A stretch of DNA of 64,000 bases, taken from positions 310,001-374,000 of the forward strand of contig NZ_LT907975.1 in assembly GCF_900217235.1 (NCBI RefSeq), given 5' to 3'. The notes under the pieces are model-generated. The model ran no database searches. It was not told the DNA's origin and saw only the letters and a list, made by a program, of their open reading frames with translations. Position numbers and translations under genes: made by a program. Origin of the DNA: Pseudodesulfovibrio profundus. GTDB lineage: Bacteria; Desulfobacterota; Desulfovibrionia; Desulfovibrionales; Desulfovibrionaceae. Shown piece after piece: positions 17,989 to 28,482 of the stretch; position 1 is the first letter of the stretch; every line of letters begins with the position of its first letter.

Positions 17989-18816
17989 GTGCGCCGCCAG
18001 TGGATCAAACCAGATCGGGAGTATTCCATCCGGCGGCAATGCAAGTTGGCAGGCATTTCCCGTTCGGGATTTTACTACAAGCCTGTAGCCGAATCCGATG
18101 AAAATTTGGCCCTGATGCGTCTGATCGACGAGCAGTACCTGCGTCAGCCTGATTACGGCTCGCCGCGCATGACAGATTGGCTGAGGACACAAGGGCATCA
18201 GGTCAACCACAAGCGGGTTGAGCGACTGATGCAGATGATGGGCTTGCAGGCCATTACTCCAGGGCCGCATACGAGTGTCCCCAACCCGGAGCATCCCGTG
18301 TTTCCTTATCTGCTGAAAGGAGTTGCCATTGAACGAAAAAATCAAGTCTGGAGCGCTGATATCACCTACATCCCCATGCAGCGCGGCTTTCTGTACCTGG
18401 TGGCAGTGATAGACTGGTGGAGCCGCTTCGTGCTGGCTTGGGAGCTATCGAACTCGATGGATAGTTCTTTCTGCGTGGATGCGCTCAACAAGGCTTTGCG
18501 CATCTCTACGCCGGAGGTGTTCAACACGGACCAGGGAGCGCAGTTCACGAGTCGTGAATTTACCGGAGTTCTGCAGAGCAAGGGAATTGCAATCAGCATG
18601 GACGGCAAAGGTCGCGCAATCGACAACGTCTTCATTGAGCGGCTGTGGTGGACGGTGAAATATGAGGATATTTACCCCAGGGCGTACTGTGATGGGATCG
18701 AGCTATACCATGGGCTTACGCGCTATTTTCGGTACTACAACGAGGAGCGCGGTCATTCGTCGTTGGACAAAAGAACTCCCGCTGACGTATACAGGGGCAA
18801 CTTGAATGTTCATTGA
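17989..18816 (+). CDS. IS3-family transposase OrfB (integrase core)
   Basis: The protein is 275 residues from GTG 17989, but the frame is open back to the slippery site, so the functional product is the -1 frameshift OrfAB. The DDE core is visible: WSADITYIPMQRGFLYLVAV (first D), VFNTDQGAQFTS (second D) and FIERLWWTVKYED (E), followed by the YNEERGHSSLDKRTPADVY tail typical of IS3. It is complete. Confidence 0.93.
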   Translation: MRRQWIKPDREYSIRRQCKLAGISRSGFYYKPVAESDENLALMRLIDEQYLRQPDYGSPRMTDWLRTQGHQVNHKRVERLMQMMGLQAITPGPHTSVPNPEHPVFPYLLKGVAIERKNQVWSADITYIPMQRGFLYLVAVIDWWSRFVLAWELSNSMDSSFCVDALNKALRISTPEVFNTDQGAQFTSREFTGVLQSKGIAISMDGKGRAIDNVFIERLWWTVKYEDIYPRAYCDGIELYHGLTRYFRYYNEERGHSSLDKRTPADVYRGNLNVH

Positions 18817-21810
18817 CTTGGCTCGTAGCCGTTGCTCCGCTCCGCCCTCGGCCCTTCGGGCCGCCCCTACGGGGACGGGCTACGCTCCACAACGGCTATG
18901 GCGACCCGCCTCCTCGGAGGCACAAACTCGGACGCCGGGCTCCACCTTAAAAAGACCGATCAGTGGTCCAAAGGATGGGGGGAGGCGCAAAGCTCTTCTT
19001 GTAGCCCAAGTGCAGTGATAAAAAAAGAATTGTATTCTTCCTCAATGCTTTTGATCTTCTGAGTTGTGCTTTTATATTCAACTGTCAGTTTCTCGTATGC
19101 ATTTTCAACTTTGTATTCATTGTTTATTAAAGGGCTTCCTAAAAAATCCCAACTTGTTTCACTTGCGTCCCAATCAAATTTTGAAAGCTTGAATAACTCT
19201 TCCAATTTTGAACAGGCTTCATCGGATGGTCTTTGAACATAAGGAACCAGCTCGATGTCTTTTTTTTGATAGTTCAAAGTTGGGTTTATTAATCGCAGAA
19301 AATGGTTCCCTATTGGAGAGTTTAGGGCTGCCATCAGCCATAAAGACTCATCCTCAGAAAAAACTCCCGGACCAGCATCTGAAAAAAGTACTCCTTTTGG
19401 ATAATATCTAAAGGCAATGTCAGATGAACTAATTCTCGACCATGATACATACTGCTTAAAGTAGAATTTTTTGTCTCTCAGTCTGAAATCAGGACTTTTA
19501 TCCTTAATACTTTCTCCTTCATTCTTGAGGTCAATTATGTGTTCGCAGTTTCCATGCCACTTTCTGTAATCCCCGCCCTTGTGCAATGGAAACCACTTAT
19601 TGTTAATATCCATTTGTGACGCACTCGACAGATTGAATTGTATATTGTCCGTTGAGACTTCAAACCAAAAACGTAGGAACCATTCATCTTTTCCCGTTCT
19701 TATTCCAGGGCTTACCGTGTAGTTCTTACAAACAGGATCAAAATTCTCAAACGCCTTTATTGTGTTGCTGCTGGCCCAATACGCAATCGGACTCCCAGGA
19801 ATCTTCTTGAAGTCAGAGGCAGGGGCTGTGTAATACCAGCCGCAATCCTTGTTTCGAATCGCTTCCAGAGTCTTCGGAGCTTGATTGTCTGCACCACGGA
19901 AGTCGGACAGGCGGATGAAGCTACCCTTGAGGTTCTGCAGGTGGCTGTTGGCAAGTGTATACGTGCAGATGGGGACCGTTGCCCCATCAAAGCCCGAGTA
20001 TTCGAGCTGAATCAAGGACGTAATGGTCTTCTCGTCGATCAGATAGTCCCGCAACTTTTCGTAGGAGGAAATGAACATCCACACGAAGGGGGACATGAAG
20101 CCAAGCTGCGCGTTATCTTCCGACATCTCGAAGTTCCGCACCACAAAGGCTGAGAAGAGGTCGGATTTCACGTCAGCGTAGTTGTCCTTAAGGAACGTTT
20201 TTAGAGCAGGGTTCAATCCCTTACCGCCCATGTACGGCGGGTTGGTAACTACATAGCCATACTGCCTTGCGATAAGTTTTGCTTGGGTGACCAACGGCAA
20301 AAGCGTCTCAGCCCACCTTCGAGACTCCATGTCCGAAGCAGTCAGTGCCTTGGCAACCAGATTCTCCAGCCTGGACAGAGCGTCCCTGAGACGGTCATGC
20401 ACCGTGAGCAATGAACCAAAGGTCTTCCTCGAACAGGTGCAACAGCGAGTACAACTCCTCCTTGGTAACATCCGGCTTTTCCGAAGTACTCAGGCTGGCC
20501 TGGGACATCCTGGGCTGCACAAGGGACAACTGCTGCGTCCCCTTGCCGCCGATCTCTTTGACTCGTTCCCGAAGCAGCACCCTCGCCACCTCGTCCACAT
20601 CCAGCCCCTTGCTCTCCTGAATGGCCATGATGTTGACTTTGGCGGGATTTTCAGGATCGAGAATACGCCGATCATCAGCTCGTGCTTTCATGAGCACGGT
20701 GAACCGGGCAAGTTGGGCGGCACGATCATCGATATCCAAGCCGTAGAGGTTCTTCTCCAGGATGAGCCGGGGGATGTCACGTGTGCGGTAGCCGCGCTCC
20801 AGATAGATTTCCTTGAACAGGTCATAGGCTTCGGCCAAAATGTGACCGGAGCCGCAAGCGGGATCCATGAAGGTCAGTTCTTCCGGGTTCAGCTCATTGG
20901 GGGTAATGACGTCCAGTTTGGCTTGGACATCGTCTTCCTGCTCGGCAGGTTCGATGTAGAACTCCATTTTGTCCTTGATGGAGGACGCCGGGTAGGTCAT
21001 GAGCCATTTACGACCGACCGTGTTCTGAACCATGTATTTAACGATCCAGTTAGGCGTGAAGAGCTGCGTCGCCGCCGGGATGTCCTCGCTCTTGACGACC
21101 TTGCCGATGACCTGGTCCTTCTTCTCCGAGATATAGAACTGGTACAGCCAACCCACGATCTCGATCTCGGACCAGTTCTCCTCAGGAATATCGTTCACCA
21201 GCTTTCGGATGGGCGAATTGGTCTGGAGCAGGTTCTCAGGTAGCAACAGCTCTGATGCGCCATGAACAGCCTCGAACATCATTGGCATAGCGCGATGCAG
21301 GTTATTGCATTGTGTGACCAGCAGCAGGCGATACAACTCGGCATCTTTGTCACCAGCCAGACGCAATTCCGCCACTTTGTCCTTGTCCAATCCAGGCAGA
21401 TCCACGCTTGTGGCTTTCTCAAGGATCTCCGGGATATCAGATCCGCTCGGGTTGCTGAGTACGCGGTATCCATGCCCGAGATAGTCGTGCAATTCCATGT
21501 AGCGTAATGCGCAGAAACGGTTGAACCATGTGTAGGGCACCGTTTCCATGACCTGCTGAAAGCCTTTGATCTTGATGCGTTCTTCGAGCTTCTTGCGGCG
21601 TTTTGCCACATCCTTGGGAAATGGTCGTCCTGCAATTATGGCGACGTCGCCTTTTACTTCCACTGGCTCGATTTTCTTTGCCGATAGGCCGAGGACGCTG
21701 GCCCTGTCAGTCACTGCCTGAATGAATTCGCGGCGAGCCTGGGGCGCATAGGATTTGAGTATATTTCGATTGATGGACATGTATTTCTCGTATCTTCGTT
21801 CTATGTGAGA

Positions 21811-24800
21811 TTATTGGAGTCGGATTCGAACGTCATTTTTCAGTTCTGCAAGCAGTGCTTCCTTGAGCGCCTTTACATATGAATCAACATCCTCGGGTGA
21901 TTCGATGTATGCTTTGGAAGCGACGGAGGTTGCTTTGACGATCTTGGTCTGTTTGACCGGAGCAGGCTCTTTACCTGGCTTATCTGGCTCAGGCTGCTTC
22001 TTGCGTTCAATGGTATCTAGGGCCTCGTCTACGGCTTCCTGGAAACCTTCCATTCGATATGAGATGTTCGGGATGGAAGTATCTTGTTCGATGGCCAGCT
22101 TGGTCTGCTGCAGTGGGTAAAGGACCTTATTACGGAACTCGCCGTCCGCCTTCATCGCTTCGAGTTCTTTGGTGATGAGATCTATCTTAGCATCCAGCTC
22201 CAGCATGGCCTTCTGGCGCTTATCAGCTACCAAAGTTTCATTGATGGTGGTCACTTTGGATACAAGGGTGTCAACATCCTTGAGCATGCCATACGGGGCA
22301 GGAGCCTCGGCAATGGTTCGAAGCTGCTTCAACGCCGCTTTTGCGACAGCGTCCTTATTGAGCGCGGTTTCGTTCTTTTCGAACTCATCAAGGGCGCTCA
22401 GTAGTTTCTCCCAGGTTGGGCGTTGGTTCGTGTAAAAGTCCTTCAGGTCGTGAAGATCGTCACTGGCATCCTGAAGATCTTCCTTTTTCTCGTTGAAACG
22501 ATTGATGAATTCGAAGGTGTCGCGGATGTTCAAGACCGACCGTATTGTGGCAAGGCCGTCAGCAATCTCGCTGTCTCCAGGGAATTTCCCGGTCTGAGCA
22601 AGGGGTTGGTATTGTTTCAGGCTTTCCTGCCAACCACCGAGTTCATTTCGGATGGTTCGTTCAAGATCATCCAATGCTTCAGGACCATTTTTACCGAATA
22701 GCGTCTGACAAAGCTTGCGAGCCTTCTCGATCTGATCCTTGGAAGGCACTTTGCGCTTCATGATCTTGATGGTCTTCCACTTATTCACTTTGGTCATCGG
22801 ATCCACCGCATCCCGAGGCTCCAAGCTGGAACCATCAGAAAGCAGGTTGATCTCTCCGGCCATAAGCAGGCGAGCCACCAGAAGCACTATTTCGAACTCT
22901 GGCCAACCGTAGGGTTTACTTCCAAAACGGTCGACGAGCTCATTCAAGAGCACGGGGTGATTGCGAGCCACTTGTAGGTCAATAAACTCCCGTACTTCGC
23001 GAATAGCGTCCGCGTTGATGTTGGTGAGACCTTTCTCCAGCTCCATCTGACTCACGTCATTCGACAGCAAAACAGACCGGATCTCACGAACAGGATCATC
23101 TTCGAGCTTTTTGAGGTAGCTGAATTTGTTGTAGAGGTTTTCGACGATATAGTTGAGCGCCTCTTCAACCAGGACACGCGGGGTCGAGGCTTTGAGCGTG
23201 AGGGTCTGTCCCATGGCGTACACGTCGGCACCGGGCATCAGGTTTTCCAGTAGTCCGGTTATCCGAATACGGCGTTCCCTGTTTTCATCCTGCTTATCGC
23301 GGAGGATTTTCTTGAAGCTATTGGACTGAGATGCATCACTTTTCTGTCTGATGTATTTATCCGTTTGCAGGTATGACCGGATTTCTCGTCCAAGTTCTTT
23401 GCTGTCCTGCAGTCGGATCAGAACACGCCCGTAATGTTCAGACGTGTACATGGTGCATTTGAGGGCATTGAAAGCATCGTGCTCAAAGAACAGAGGCGTG
23501 ATGATCTCGACGCCAATCTCCTGATCCAGCTTCGAGCTGAATGGGTGACCATCGAGCAGGCGGCTGTATGCATAGTCTCGCTTGTTCGGCTTATATCGGT
23601 GTTTGTCTGGTCCCTTGATGATGTCGGTATAAACGATTTCCGCCAGCAAATTGGTTTCATCGCTGGGGGTAATGTCTACGCCTTTGATCTCTCGGCTGAC
23701 ATCCCGTTCCTCGTTTGTGAGGAAGAAATAAAGATCTCCATTACGACTGATGAGAGTTTGCTTTTCGAGACGCTGCAGTCCTTCTTCGATTTTCCTTTTC
23801 AACGCCAGGCGGTCAGCATCCACCTCGTCGATGAATAGAGTAACGAGGTTGTCTACGTTGGGCTTGACGATGTCCACGTAGCGAATAAGGAAGAGCGTTT
23901 GCAACAGGTGGACGTCAAACGGCTTTTGAAGCTCGTCGTTCTCTGCCGCCTGGTCGATGGTCCTGCTGACCGCTGTATCCAGGAAGCTCTCGATAGCCGG
24001 ATAAAACTCATACAAGGGCACCAGAGCGCCAATGCCTTTGGTTGAGATATTTTTGGCCGCAGACTGGAAGGCATCGAGCATGGAGCGCTCACCACGGCTG
24101 AGATGCATCCCGGTAGCTCCTGCCTTACGGATTGACTCAAAGATCTTCTGGATCAATTGGAAATGGTATGGTGCGAAGGGGTAGTTGCCAACAAAGTCTT
24201 GCTTGTCTTTGTATGTGCGCAAAGCCGCGCTGTCGTGCGTGAAGTCAAGCTGGCTTTTAATGATGTCTCCCTTAGCATCAAACAGCGTTTCCAGCTCACT
24301 GGAGGCATCTGATGTTTTTTCAAGCAGACGAGCCTGGATAACTTCATCTGTGTTGGAGCTAGACAGAGCAAGGCGGGTGTTGAAACGGCCTTGAATCTTG
24401 GAGAAGTCATTAGCTTTTGTAGCCTTGAGATCTCCGAGGACGGCATCGATGTCTTCTTGGGAGGTAACCACAACCCAGGCCCGACCTTGGCAAACACGTC
24501 CAAGATCCTCGGTGATGGTCTGCAGGTTGAGCATGAGATTGCCATTGTTACCTATAAACTGGCCGACTTCATCAACGAGAAAGATAATGCGATGATCTTT
24601 ACCTTTCCTATCAAGGTATTCCTTCACCCGTTTGGCAAAGTTCTCAATAGTCACGCTCAGCGTCTTTTCGGCGTTATCGAACCAATCTAAAGCTGATTCT
24701 TTACTTTGCCCGAGTGTGTTGGAAAGTGCTTCGACAAGTTCGTCTTTGCGGAAGTAATATGCATCACGCTCCTCAACCCAGTTATCACCAGTGAGCGTTT

Positions 24801-25383
24801 TGTACTGACTGCAGAACTCCTCGTATTTTCCCTTTTCCGTCAGATAGCGTTCCATTTCAGCGATGTGGGGATCGTCGCCAGAGTATCCCTGCATTTCGTT
24901 GAAAACTCGCCAGAAAACGGAAAGGATAGCTCCCCAGCCGTCGCGGGAGTCCGCTCTACTATCGATGTTGAAGAGGATCACATCCGTATCGCTGGTAGTA
25001 CATTTTTTAATGTCAGCCAGCAGCATCGGATCCTTGATCTTGGTGTCAAAGAACTCAGCGGAACGCCGTGTGTCTTCAGACAAGGGTGAGGTGGCTGCAC
25101 GGTTGTTCAGCAGATATGAAAGAATCTTGATGAAATGAGATTTACCAGATCCAAAAAATCCAGAGACCCAAACACCAATACGGCTAGCGACATTGGGATC
25201 ATGGCCGTTTGAGATTGAGTAAAGGTATGTCTCGAAGAACTTGCGGAAGTGTTGATCCAGTTCCTTAGTCACAACATATTCTTCAAGCTCTTGCCACACG
25301 ACAGCATCATCCTGCTGGTCAGCTTTGACAACGCCATTGATGGGACGGAATAGATCCTTGGAAAAAATATTTCGTATTTGCAT
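21811..25383 (-). CDS. brxC: BREX type 1 P-loop ATPase BrxC
   Basis: The 1190-residue protein starts with QIRNIFSKDLFRPINGVVKA, the standard opening of BrxC. Two adjacent ATGs (25386, 25383) follow AGGAGA; the second has the better spacing. The Walker A is GFFGSGKSHF (~73-82) and the Walker B is IIFLVDEVGQFI (~268). The C-terminal half is helical with coiled-coil regions (about 930-1110). It is a large STAND/ORC-like ATPase required for BREX activity. It begins 10 bp after brxB, and its stop is 30 bp before pglX. The frame is intact. Confidence 0.95.
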   Translation of the reverse strand: MQIRNIFSKDLFRPINGVVKADQQDDAVVWQELEEYVVTKELDQHFRKFFETYLYSISNGHDPNVASRIGVWVSGFFGSGKSHFIKILSYLLNNRAATSPLSEDTRRSAEFFDTKIKDPMLLADIKKCTTSDTDVILFNIDSRADSRDGWGAILSVFWRVFNEMQGYSGDDPHIAEMERYLTEKGKYEEFCSQYKTLTGDNWVEERDAYYFRKDELVEALSNTLGQSKESALDWFDNAEKTLSVTIENFAKRVKEYLDRKGKDHRIIFLVDEVGQFIGNNGNLMLNLQTITEDLGRVCQGRAWVVVTSQEDIDAVLGDLKATKANDFSKIQGRFNTRLALSSSNTDEVIQARLLEKTSDASSELETLFDAKGDIIKSQLDFTHDSAALRTYKDKQDFVGNYPFAPYHFQLIQKIFESIRKAGATGMHLSRGERSMLDAFQSAAKNISTKGIGALVPLYEFYPAIESFLDTAVSRTIDQAAENDELQKPFDVHLLQTLFLIRYVDIVKPNVDNLVTLFIDEVDADRLALKRKIEEGLQRLEKQTLISRNGDLYFFLTNEERDVSREIKGVDITPSDETNLLAEIVYTDIIKGPDKHRYKPNKRDYAYSRLLDGHPFSSKLDQEIGVEIITPLFFEHDAFNALKCTMYTSEHYGRVLIRLQDSKELGREIRSYLQTDKYIRQKSDASQSNSFKKILRDKQDENRERRIRITGLLENLMPGADVYAMGQTLTLKASTPRVLVEEALNYIVENLYNKFSYLKKLEDDPVREIRSVLLSNDVSQMELEKGLTNINADAIREVREFIDLQVARNHPVLLNELVDRFGSKPYGWPEFEIVLLVARLLMAGEINLLSDGSSLEPRDAVDPMTKVNKWKTIKIMKRKVPSKDQIEKARKLCQTLFGKNGPEALDDLERTIRNELGGWQESLKQYQPLAQTGKFPGDSEIADGLATIRSVLNIRDTFEFINRFNEKKEDLQDASDDLHDLKDFYTNQRPTWEKLLSALDEFEKNETALNKDAVAKAALKQLRTIAEAPAPYGMLKDVDTLVSKVTTINETLVADKRQKAMLELDAKIDLITKELEAMKADGEFRNKVLYPLQQTKLAIEQDTSIPNISYRMEGFQEAVDEALDTIERKKQPEPDKPGKEPAPVKQTKIVKATSVASKAYIESPEDVDSYVKALKEALLAELKNDVRIRLQ

Positions 25384-25393
25384 CATGTATCTC

Positions 25394-25984
25394 CTAAGCA
25401 GCGGTCGGGTCTGGAACGAGTTGGAATGCTCGGTAATAGTTGCTTTCTTTCAGCTTCCCGAAAAGTCTGAGCCCTTGTCCATCATATTTGCCAGGGTAAA
25501 AGACAACCAAGGGAGTATCCTCCATAAGAGGATGAAGGCTGTTTAGTAGAGTATGGCTCCTCAAAATAGGCCAAGCACTCCCAACGCCAGACATGAGAAT
25601 GACATCCTGTTGTTCAGGCTTAGCCTTCTCAACGAGATATTTGGCTATTTTTAATTCGTGAAGTGGGCCTTTCAGCGCTTTGAGGAGCTCTTCACTCCCT
25701 TTGGCTTTTTGCAATTCAAAGGCTCGGTCAAGCAATTTTCGATCTTGCAGGTACTCCACAATCAAGCTGAATAAATTTATGTGCACAAACCGAATACCAG
25801 GTTTTCTTTTTGGCAGTTGTTCTTCAACAATTCGGAGGAAGCCTCGGACTTTCATTTCTTCGGCTGGATCATAATCAAAAATATAAAAACCAATCTCATT
25901 GCCAAGACCTGCGTTTGAAAGCAGTTCTTTAGACAAGATCCGGTCTATCACTCTGTTTAAGCGTTGGTCCAATGATGCTTTCAT
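25394..25984 (-). CDS. brxB: BREX type 1 protein BrxB (DUF1788)
   Basis: The 196-residue protein starts at ATG 25984, which overlaps the brxA stop (ATGA) and follows GGAG. The DUF1788 features are YIFDYDPAEEMKVRGFLRIV near the N-terminus and the central VGSAWPILRSHTLLNSLHPL with VVFYPGKYDGQGLRLFG. It is a core type 1 BREX component of unknown biochemical role. The length is normal. Confidence 0.93.
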   Translation of the reverse strand: MKASLDQRLNRVIDRILSKELLSNAGLGNEIGFYIFDYDPAEEMKVRGFLRIVEEQLPKRKPGIRFVHINLFSLIVEYLQDRKLLDRAFELQKAKGSEELLKALKGPLHELKIAKYLVEKAKPEQQDVILMSGVGSAWPILRSHTLLNSLHPLMEDTPLVVFYPGKYDGQGLRLFGKLKESNYYRAFQLVPDPTAA

Positions 25985-26580
25985 CGAAAAATCTCCAGGC
26001 AATCTAATGGGTATACATGGCCATGCTTTTCTAGCAATTCCTTGACTTCGGGGAGTAGCGAAAATGGGAGTAGATTCATTGTCCGAGTCGAATCAATGAT
26101 GCCTGCTTCGGCAAGAATTCGAAAAATGACCTGACGGACTTTCTTGGTGGTCGATTCAGCCCATTTTTCAAGAGAGGGGTCGCGATGCTTACATTCCTCA
26201 AAGAAGTAATCCCAGTCGCGATATGAGATTTCTTTCTGGTAGGTCTTGATCTGTGTTGTGATAGCCTGTTTGATGAAATCCCCCAACAAATGACTGTGCA
26301 TAATGGCCGAAGCCAAGAGTAGTTGTACAGCCTGCTCGTGGGAGCCATTCTGTATGAGTTGCAACAGCTCCCCATCAAAAGAACCCAGCCGATTGCGGAT
26401 CAACTTAGCTTGACGCTTCGCGCTGGCTGGGCTTCTTTTCTGGAGAATGTTTTCAATTATTACTTTCTGGTGAAATAGGTGATCGTTGGCACCTTCTCTA
26501 AGAAGGTTAGCTATGACTCTGCTTTCAGGGATCAGAAGCGAGCCTGCGACAATTTCCCCATTGTAAGCTGATGATTCCAC
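25981..26580 (-). CDS. brxA: BREX type 1 protein BrxA (DUF1819)
   Basis: The 199-residue protein begins at GTG 26578-26580 after AGGA. NGEIVAGSLLIPESRVIANL and IENILQKRSPASAKRQAKLI are the characteristic N-terminal segments of DUF1819, and the winged-helix-like middle is followed by RILAEAGIIDSTRTMNLLPF. BrxA is a small DNA-binding protein and the first gene of type 1 BREX operons. The operon promoter must lie in the 185 bp upstream. Confidence 0.93.
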   Translation of the reverse strand: MESSAYNGEIVAGSLLIPESRVIANLLREGANDHLFHQKVIIENILQKRSPASAKRQAKLIRNRLGSFDGELLQLIQNGSHEQAVQLLLASAIMHSHLLGDFIKQAITTQIKTYQKEISYRDWDYFFEECKHRDPSLEKWAESTTKKVRQVIFRILAEAGIIDSTRTMNLLPFSLLPEVKELLEKHGHVYPLDCLEIFR

Positions 26581-26765
26581 AAAAATCCTATTAAATACTT
26601 GAGTGAAAGGTTTTTAGAGTTTTCACTCTGTTAGTAACACTTTCATATTGAGGCGTAAATCCTCGAAGTATCAATTTTAGGATATTTTTAAATACTATTA
26701 ATAAAATCAGTTAATAAAGTGGACGTTTGAATTTTTAGTTGCGGATCCACGAACTTCTGTGAGGC
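26581..26765 (-). promoter_or_regulatory. Leader and promoter region of the BREX operon
   Basis: The 185-bp AT-rich gap separates integrase and brxA. GAGTGAAA (26601-26608) and TTTCACTC (26621-26628) form a hairpin directly before the brxA ribosome site, so it lies in the leader and could affect translation. TTGATA followed 18 bp later by CAATAT on the minus strand is a weak sigma-70-like candidate. No regulator gene of the BrxR/WYL type is present in the island. Confidence 0.45.
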
Positions 26766-28466
26766 TTAGTAGCTTCCTTCGAGGTGACCCAAATCAAGCA
26801 TTTCATGGAAATCGATCTTAGCAACAACATCATTTAACAGCGTTTCAACGGGATAGTTCCCTTCATATCCTGCCGTTACATCGTCAAACTCGCCTTGCTC
26901 ATGGCCGACTACCTCTTTGACTTTGTACCTTGCCAGATCCAGTAGCTTTGCCCTGGTAATAAAGGTGTGGCGGAATGAGTGGAAGGTAACATCGCTTACG
27001 CCTTCCTGAGCGCCTACATTCTGCTTGCGCCTGAATCGAGTGAACCATTTTGACGCCGCATGGGAATACTTGCCTTTCACATCTGGTGGTAGGTCGTTGA
27101 AAAGACGTTTGGTCGTTCTTCTGCGCTTTGAGTCGACAAAAGCTAAGAAGCCAAGCTCATTGGCAAGATATGGATGAATCGGAACCAGGCGCTTACCTGC
27201 TTCCGTCTTTACGTGTTTATCCTTGCCTTGATCGTTTATGTCCATGATCCAGACGCCGGACTCCTCACGAATATCTGTTATTGAGAGCTGACAGAGCTCT
27301 TCTAAGCGAGCTCCTGTAAATAAGCCCAGAAGCGGAAGCCAGTATTGCCAGTCTTTGCGCAAGTTACGGCGTTTGTATGTGTCGGGGCTGAAAAGTCGTT
27401 TCAGCTCGTCCTCAGTGAAAGCCCTGCGTTGTGATTTTGCTGCAGCCTTGCCTCCAGGGACTTCGAGAACCTTGTTCAGTGGTTTGGCCTTGTCGATGTA
27501 TCCTTCAAGCTCACACCAGTTCAGGAACGAGCGTATGGCAGTGAAGCGTGTTTCGAGAGACTTCGGCTTGTAGAGATCCTTTTCTGGGATACTCATCCGA
27601 AGCAATTGATGCAGAGTTTTGTCCTTGTACCGTTTAATCCTTGCTCCTGGCAGTTTCTGGACCTTTTTCCAGTAGCCTTTCATGTGGTCGCGTGACAATT
27701 CACTCATGGTCAATTGGGCATTACCCATTTTGACCAGCTCAGCGAACTGCTTCAATTGTGGTGGTATATCCTTGCGACTTGCAGCACCCCACGGATTAGG
27801 ACCTTCCGTCTTGAACTCGATGTACTTATCGATTGCTTCGAGGATTGATGGAGATGGGGGAGGTGTTGGAACAGTCGGTTGCACTACTTGAGACTGCTCT
27901 TGGCCTTGGAGGATTCCTACAAAGCCTGTCTTGCGAGCTGCATTCAGGAATCTTGCTTCAACTTCAAGCAGGGCAGCGCAGAACTCACGGTATTCTTTGG
28001 AGTCCTTTTCAACATCCATTTCTTCACGATCCAGTAGTTCTGAGGCTCTACCTTCAACCTTCTTGAGGTTGCTGCATTCAAGAGCTTCTTGGGCGTCTGT
28101 GGCAAGGATTGTGAGCTGTTCATTGCGCTTGTCCAGCTCGTCTAGCTCCCATGAACGGGAGAGGCGGTATTCACGTTCTTCTTCGAGCGCCTCATCGAGC
28201 CATTGCTGAGCGATGCGGCGTATGGTTTCACGACTTAATCTACCAGACATGACATCATCCCTCCTTTTACGAAATTCATCAAATATCGCATGCGAGGTAG
28301 TGACCAGTCTTATAACCTTAGGCCGAGCTTCTCTCAAGTATCTGGTTTTGAGCGACTTCTTGAATTCTTGCATGCCCATGACCGGGCGCAAATCGCTTGG
28401 AATTCGAAGTCGAAAATAGAGGCCATTTCGATGGCTGGTGAGGTAGGATGGGGCAGAAAAAGACAT
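26766..28466 (-). CDS. Tyrosine recombinase (island integrase)
   Basis: The 566-residue protein starts at 28466 after AAGGAGGATTGTCC. The longer frame runs through the tRNA gene and is not coding. An N-terminal SAM-like arm domain and a long helical linker precede the catalytic domain. The catalytic residues are R in TGARLEELCQL (~384), HxxR in HSFRHTFITRA (~498-501), H in VGHEQGE (~521) and Y in TAGYEGNYP (~531). A GLYFRLRIPSDLRPVMGMQE start resembles DUF6538-type phage integrases. It catalyses integration at the tRNA-Ser end and excision. Its start lies about 90 bp from the right attachment site. Confidence 0.95.
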   Translation of the reverse strand: MSFSAPSYLTSHRNGLYFRLRIPSDLRPVMGMQEFKKSLKTRYLREARPKVIRLVTTSHAIFDEFRKRRDDVMSGRLSRETIRRIAQQWLDEALEEEREYRLSRSWELDELDKRNEQLTILATDAQEALECSNLKKVEGRASELLDREEMDVEKDSKEYREFCAALLEVEARFLNAARKTGFVGILQGQEQSQVVQPTVPTPPPSPSILEAIDKYIEFKTEGPNPWGAASRKDIPPQLKQFAELVKMGNAQLTMSELSRDHMKGYWKKVQKLPGARIKRYKDKTLHQLLRMSIPEKDLYKPKSLETRFTAIRSFLNWCELEGYIDKAKPLNKVLEVPGGKAAAKSQRRAFTEDELKRLFSPDTYKRRNLRKDWQYWLPLLGLFTGARLEELCQLSITDIREESGVWIMDINDQGKDKHVKTEAGKRLVPIHPYLANELGFLAFVDSKRRRTTKRLFNDLPPDVKGKYSHAASKWFTRFRRKQNVGAQEGVSDVTFHSFRHTFITRAKLLDLARYKVKEVVGHEQGEFDDVTAGYEGNYPVETLLNDVVAKIDFHEMLDLGHLEGSY

Positions 28467-28482
28467 TGGACAATCCTCCTTG

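Larger units (their letters stand above)
17624..18989. mobile_element. IS3-family insertion sequence inside pglX
   Basis: The 1366-bp element has ends reading TGCGC(T/C)T(T/C)CCCCC inward on both sides, with further matching blocks GGACCAC and TTAAGGTGGAG. A 3-bp AAG duplication (17621-17623 and 18990-18992) marks the target, which is a leucine codon (CTT) of pglX. The plus-strand orientation of its genes is opposite to BREX. The two-frame transposase is intact and the target duplication is perfect, so the insertion looks recent. Confidence 0.92.
16769..21780 (-). pseudogene. pglX: BREX type 1 adenine methyltransferase PglX, disrupted by a frameshift and an IS3 element
   Basis: The reconstructed product is about 1213 residues, the normal length. 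The first part (20395-21780, 461 codons) has the SAM motif DPACGSGH (~303) and then runs out of frame at FEEDL / FGSLL. The second part (18960-~20425) contains the catalytic motif VTNPPYMGG; the third (16769-17623) is the conserved C-terminus (TLTSNPHYRYG, SYAIGCMMGRYSLDEPGLIY). Adding two bases after GAAGAC near 20425 (for example AC, giving EDTFGSLL) restores the frame, so a 2-bp deletion is likely. The IS3 element (17624-18989) duplicated AAG, and removing it restores the frame exactly. SAM-binding and catalytic motifs now lie in different frames. Confidence 0.92.

Noticed and set aside
16769-21780. Phase variation of pglX at the 20425 frameshift
   Set aside because: No long homopolymer or short tandem tract is present at the junction; a two-base loss in a fixed sequence fits better.
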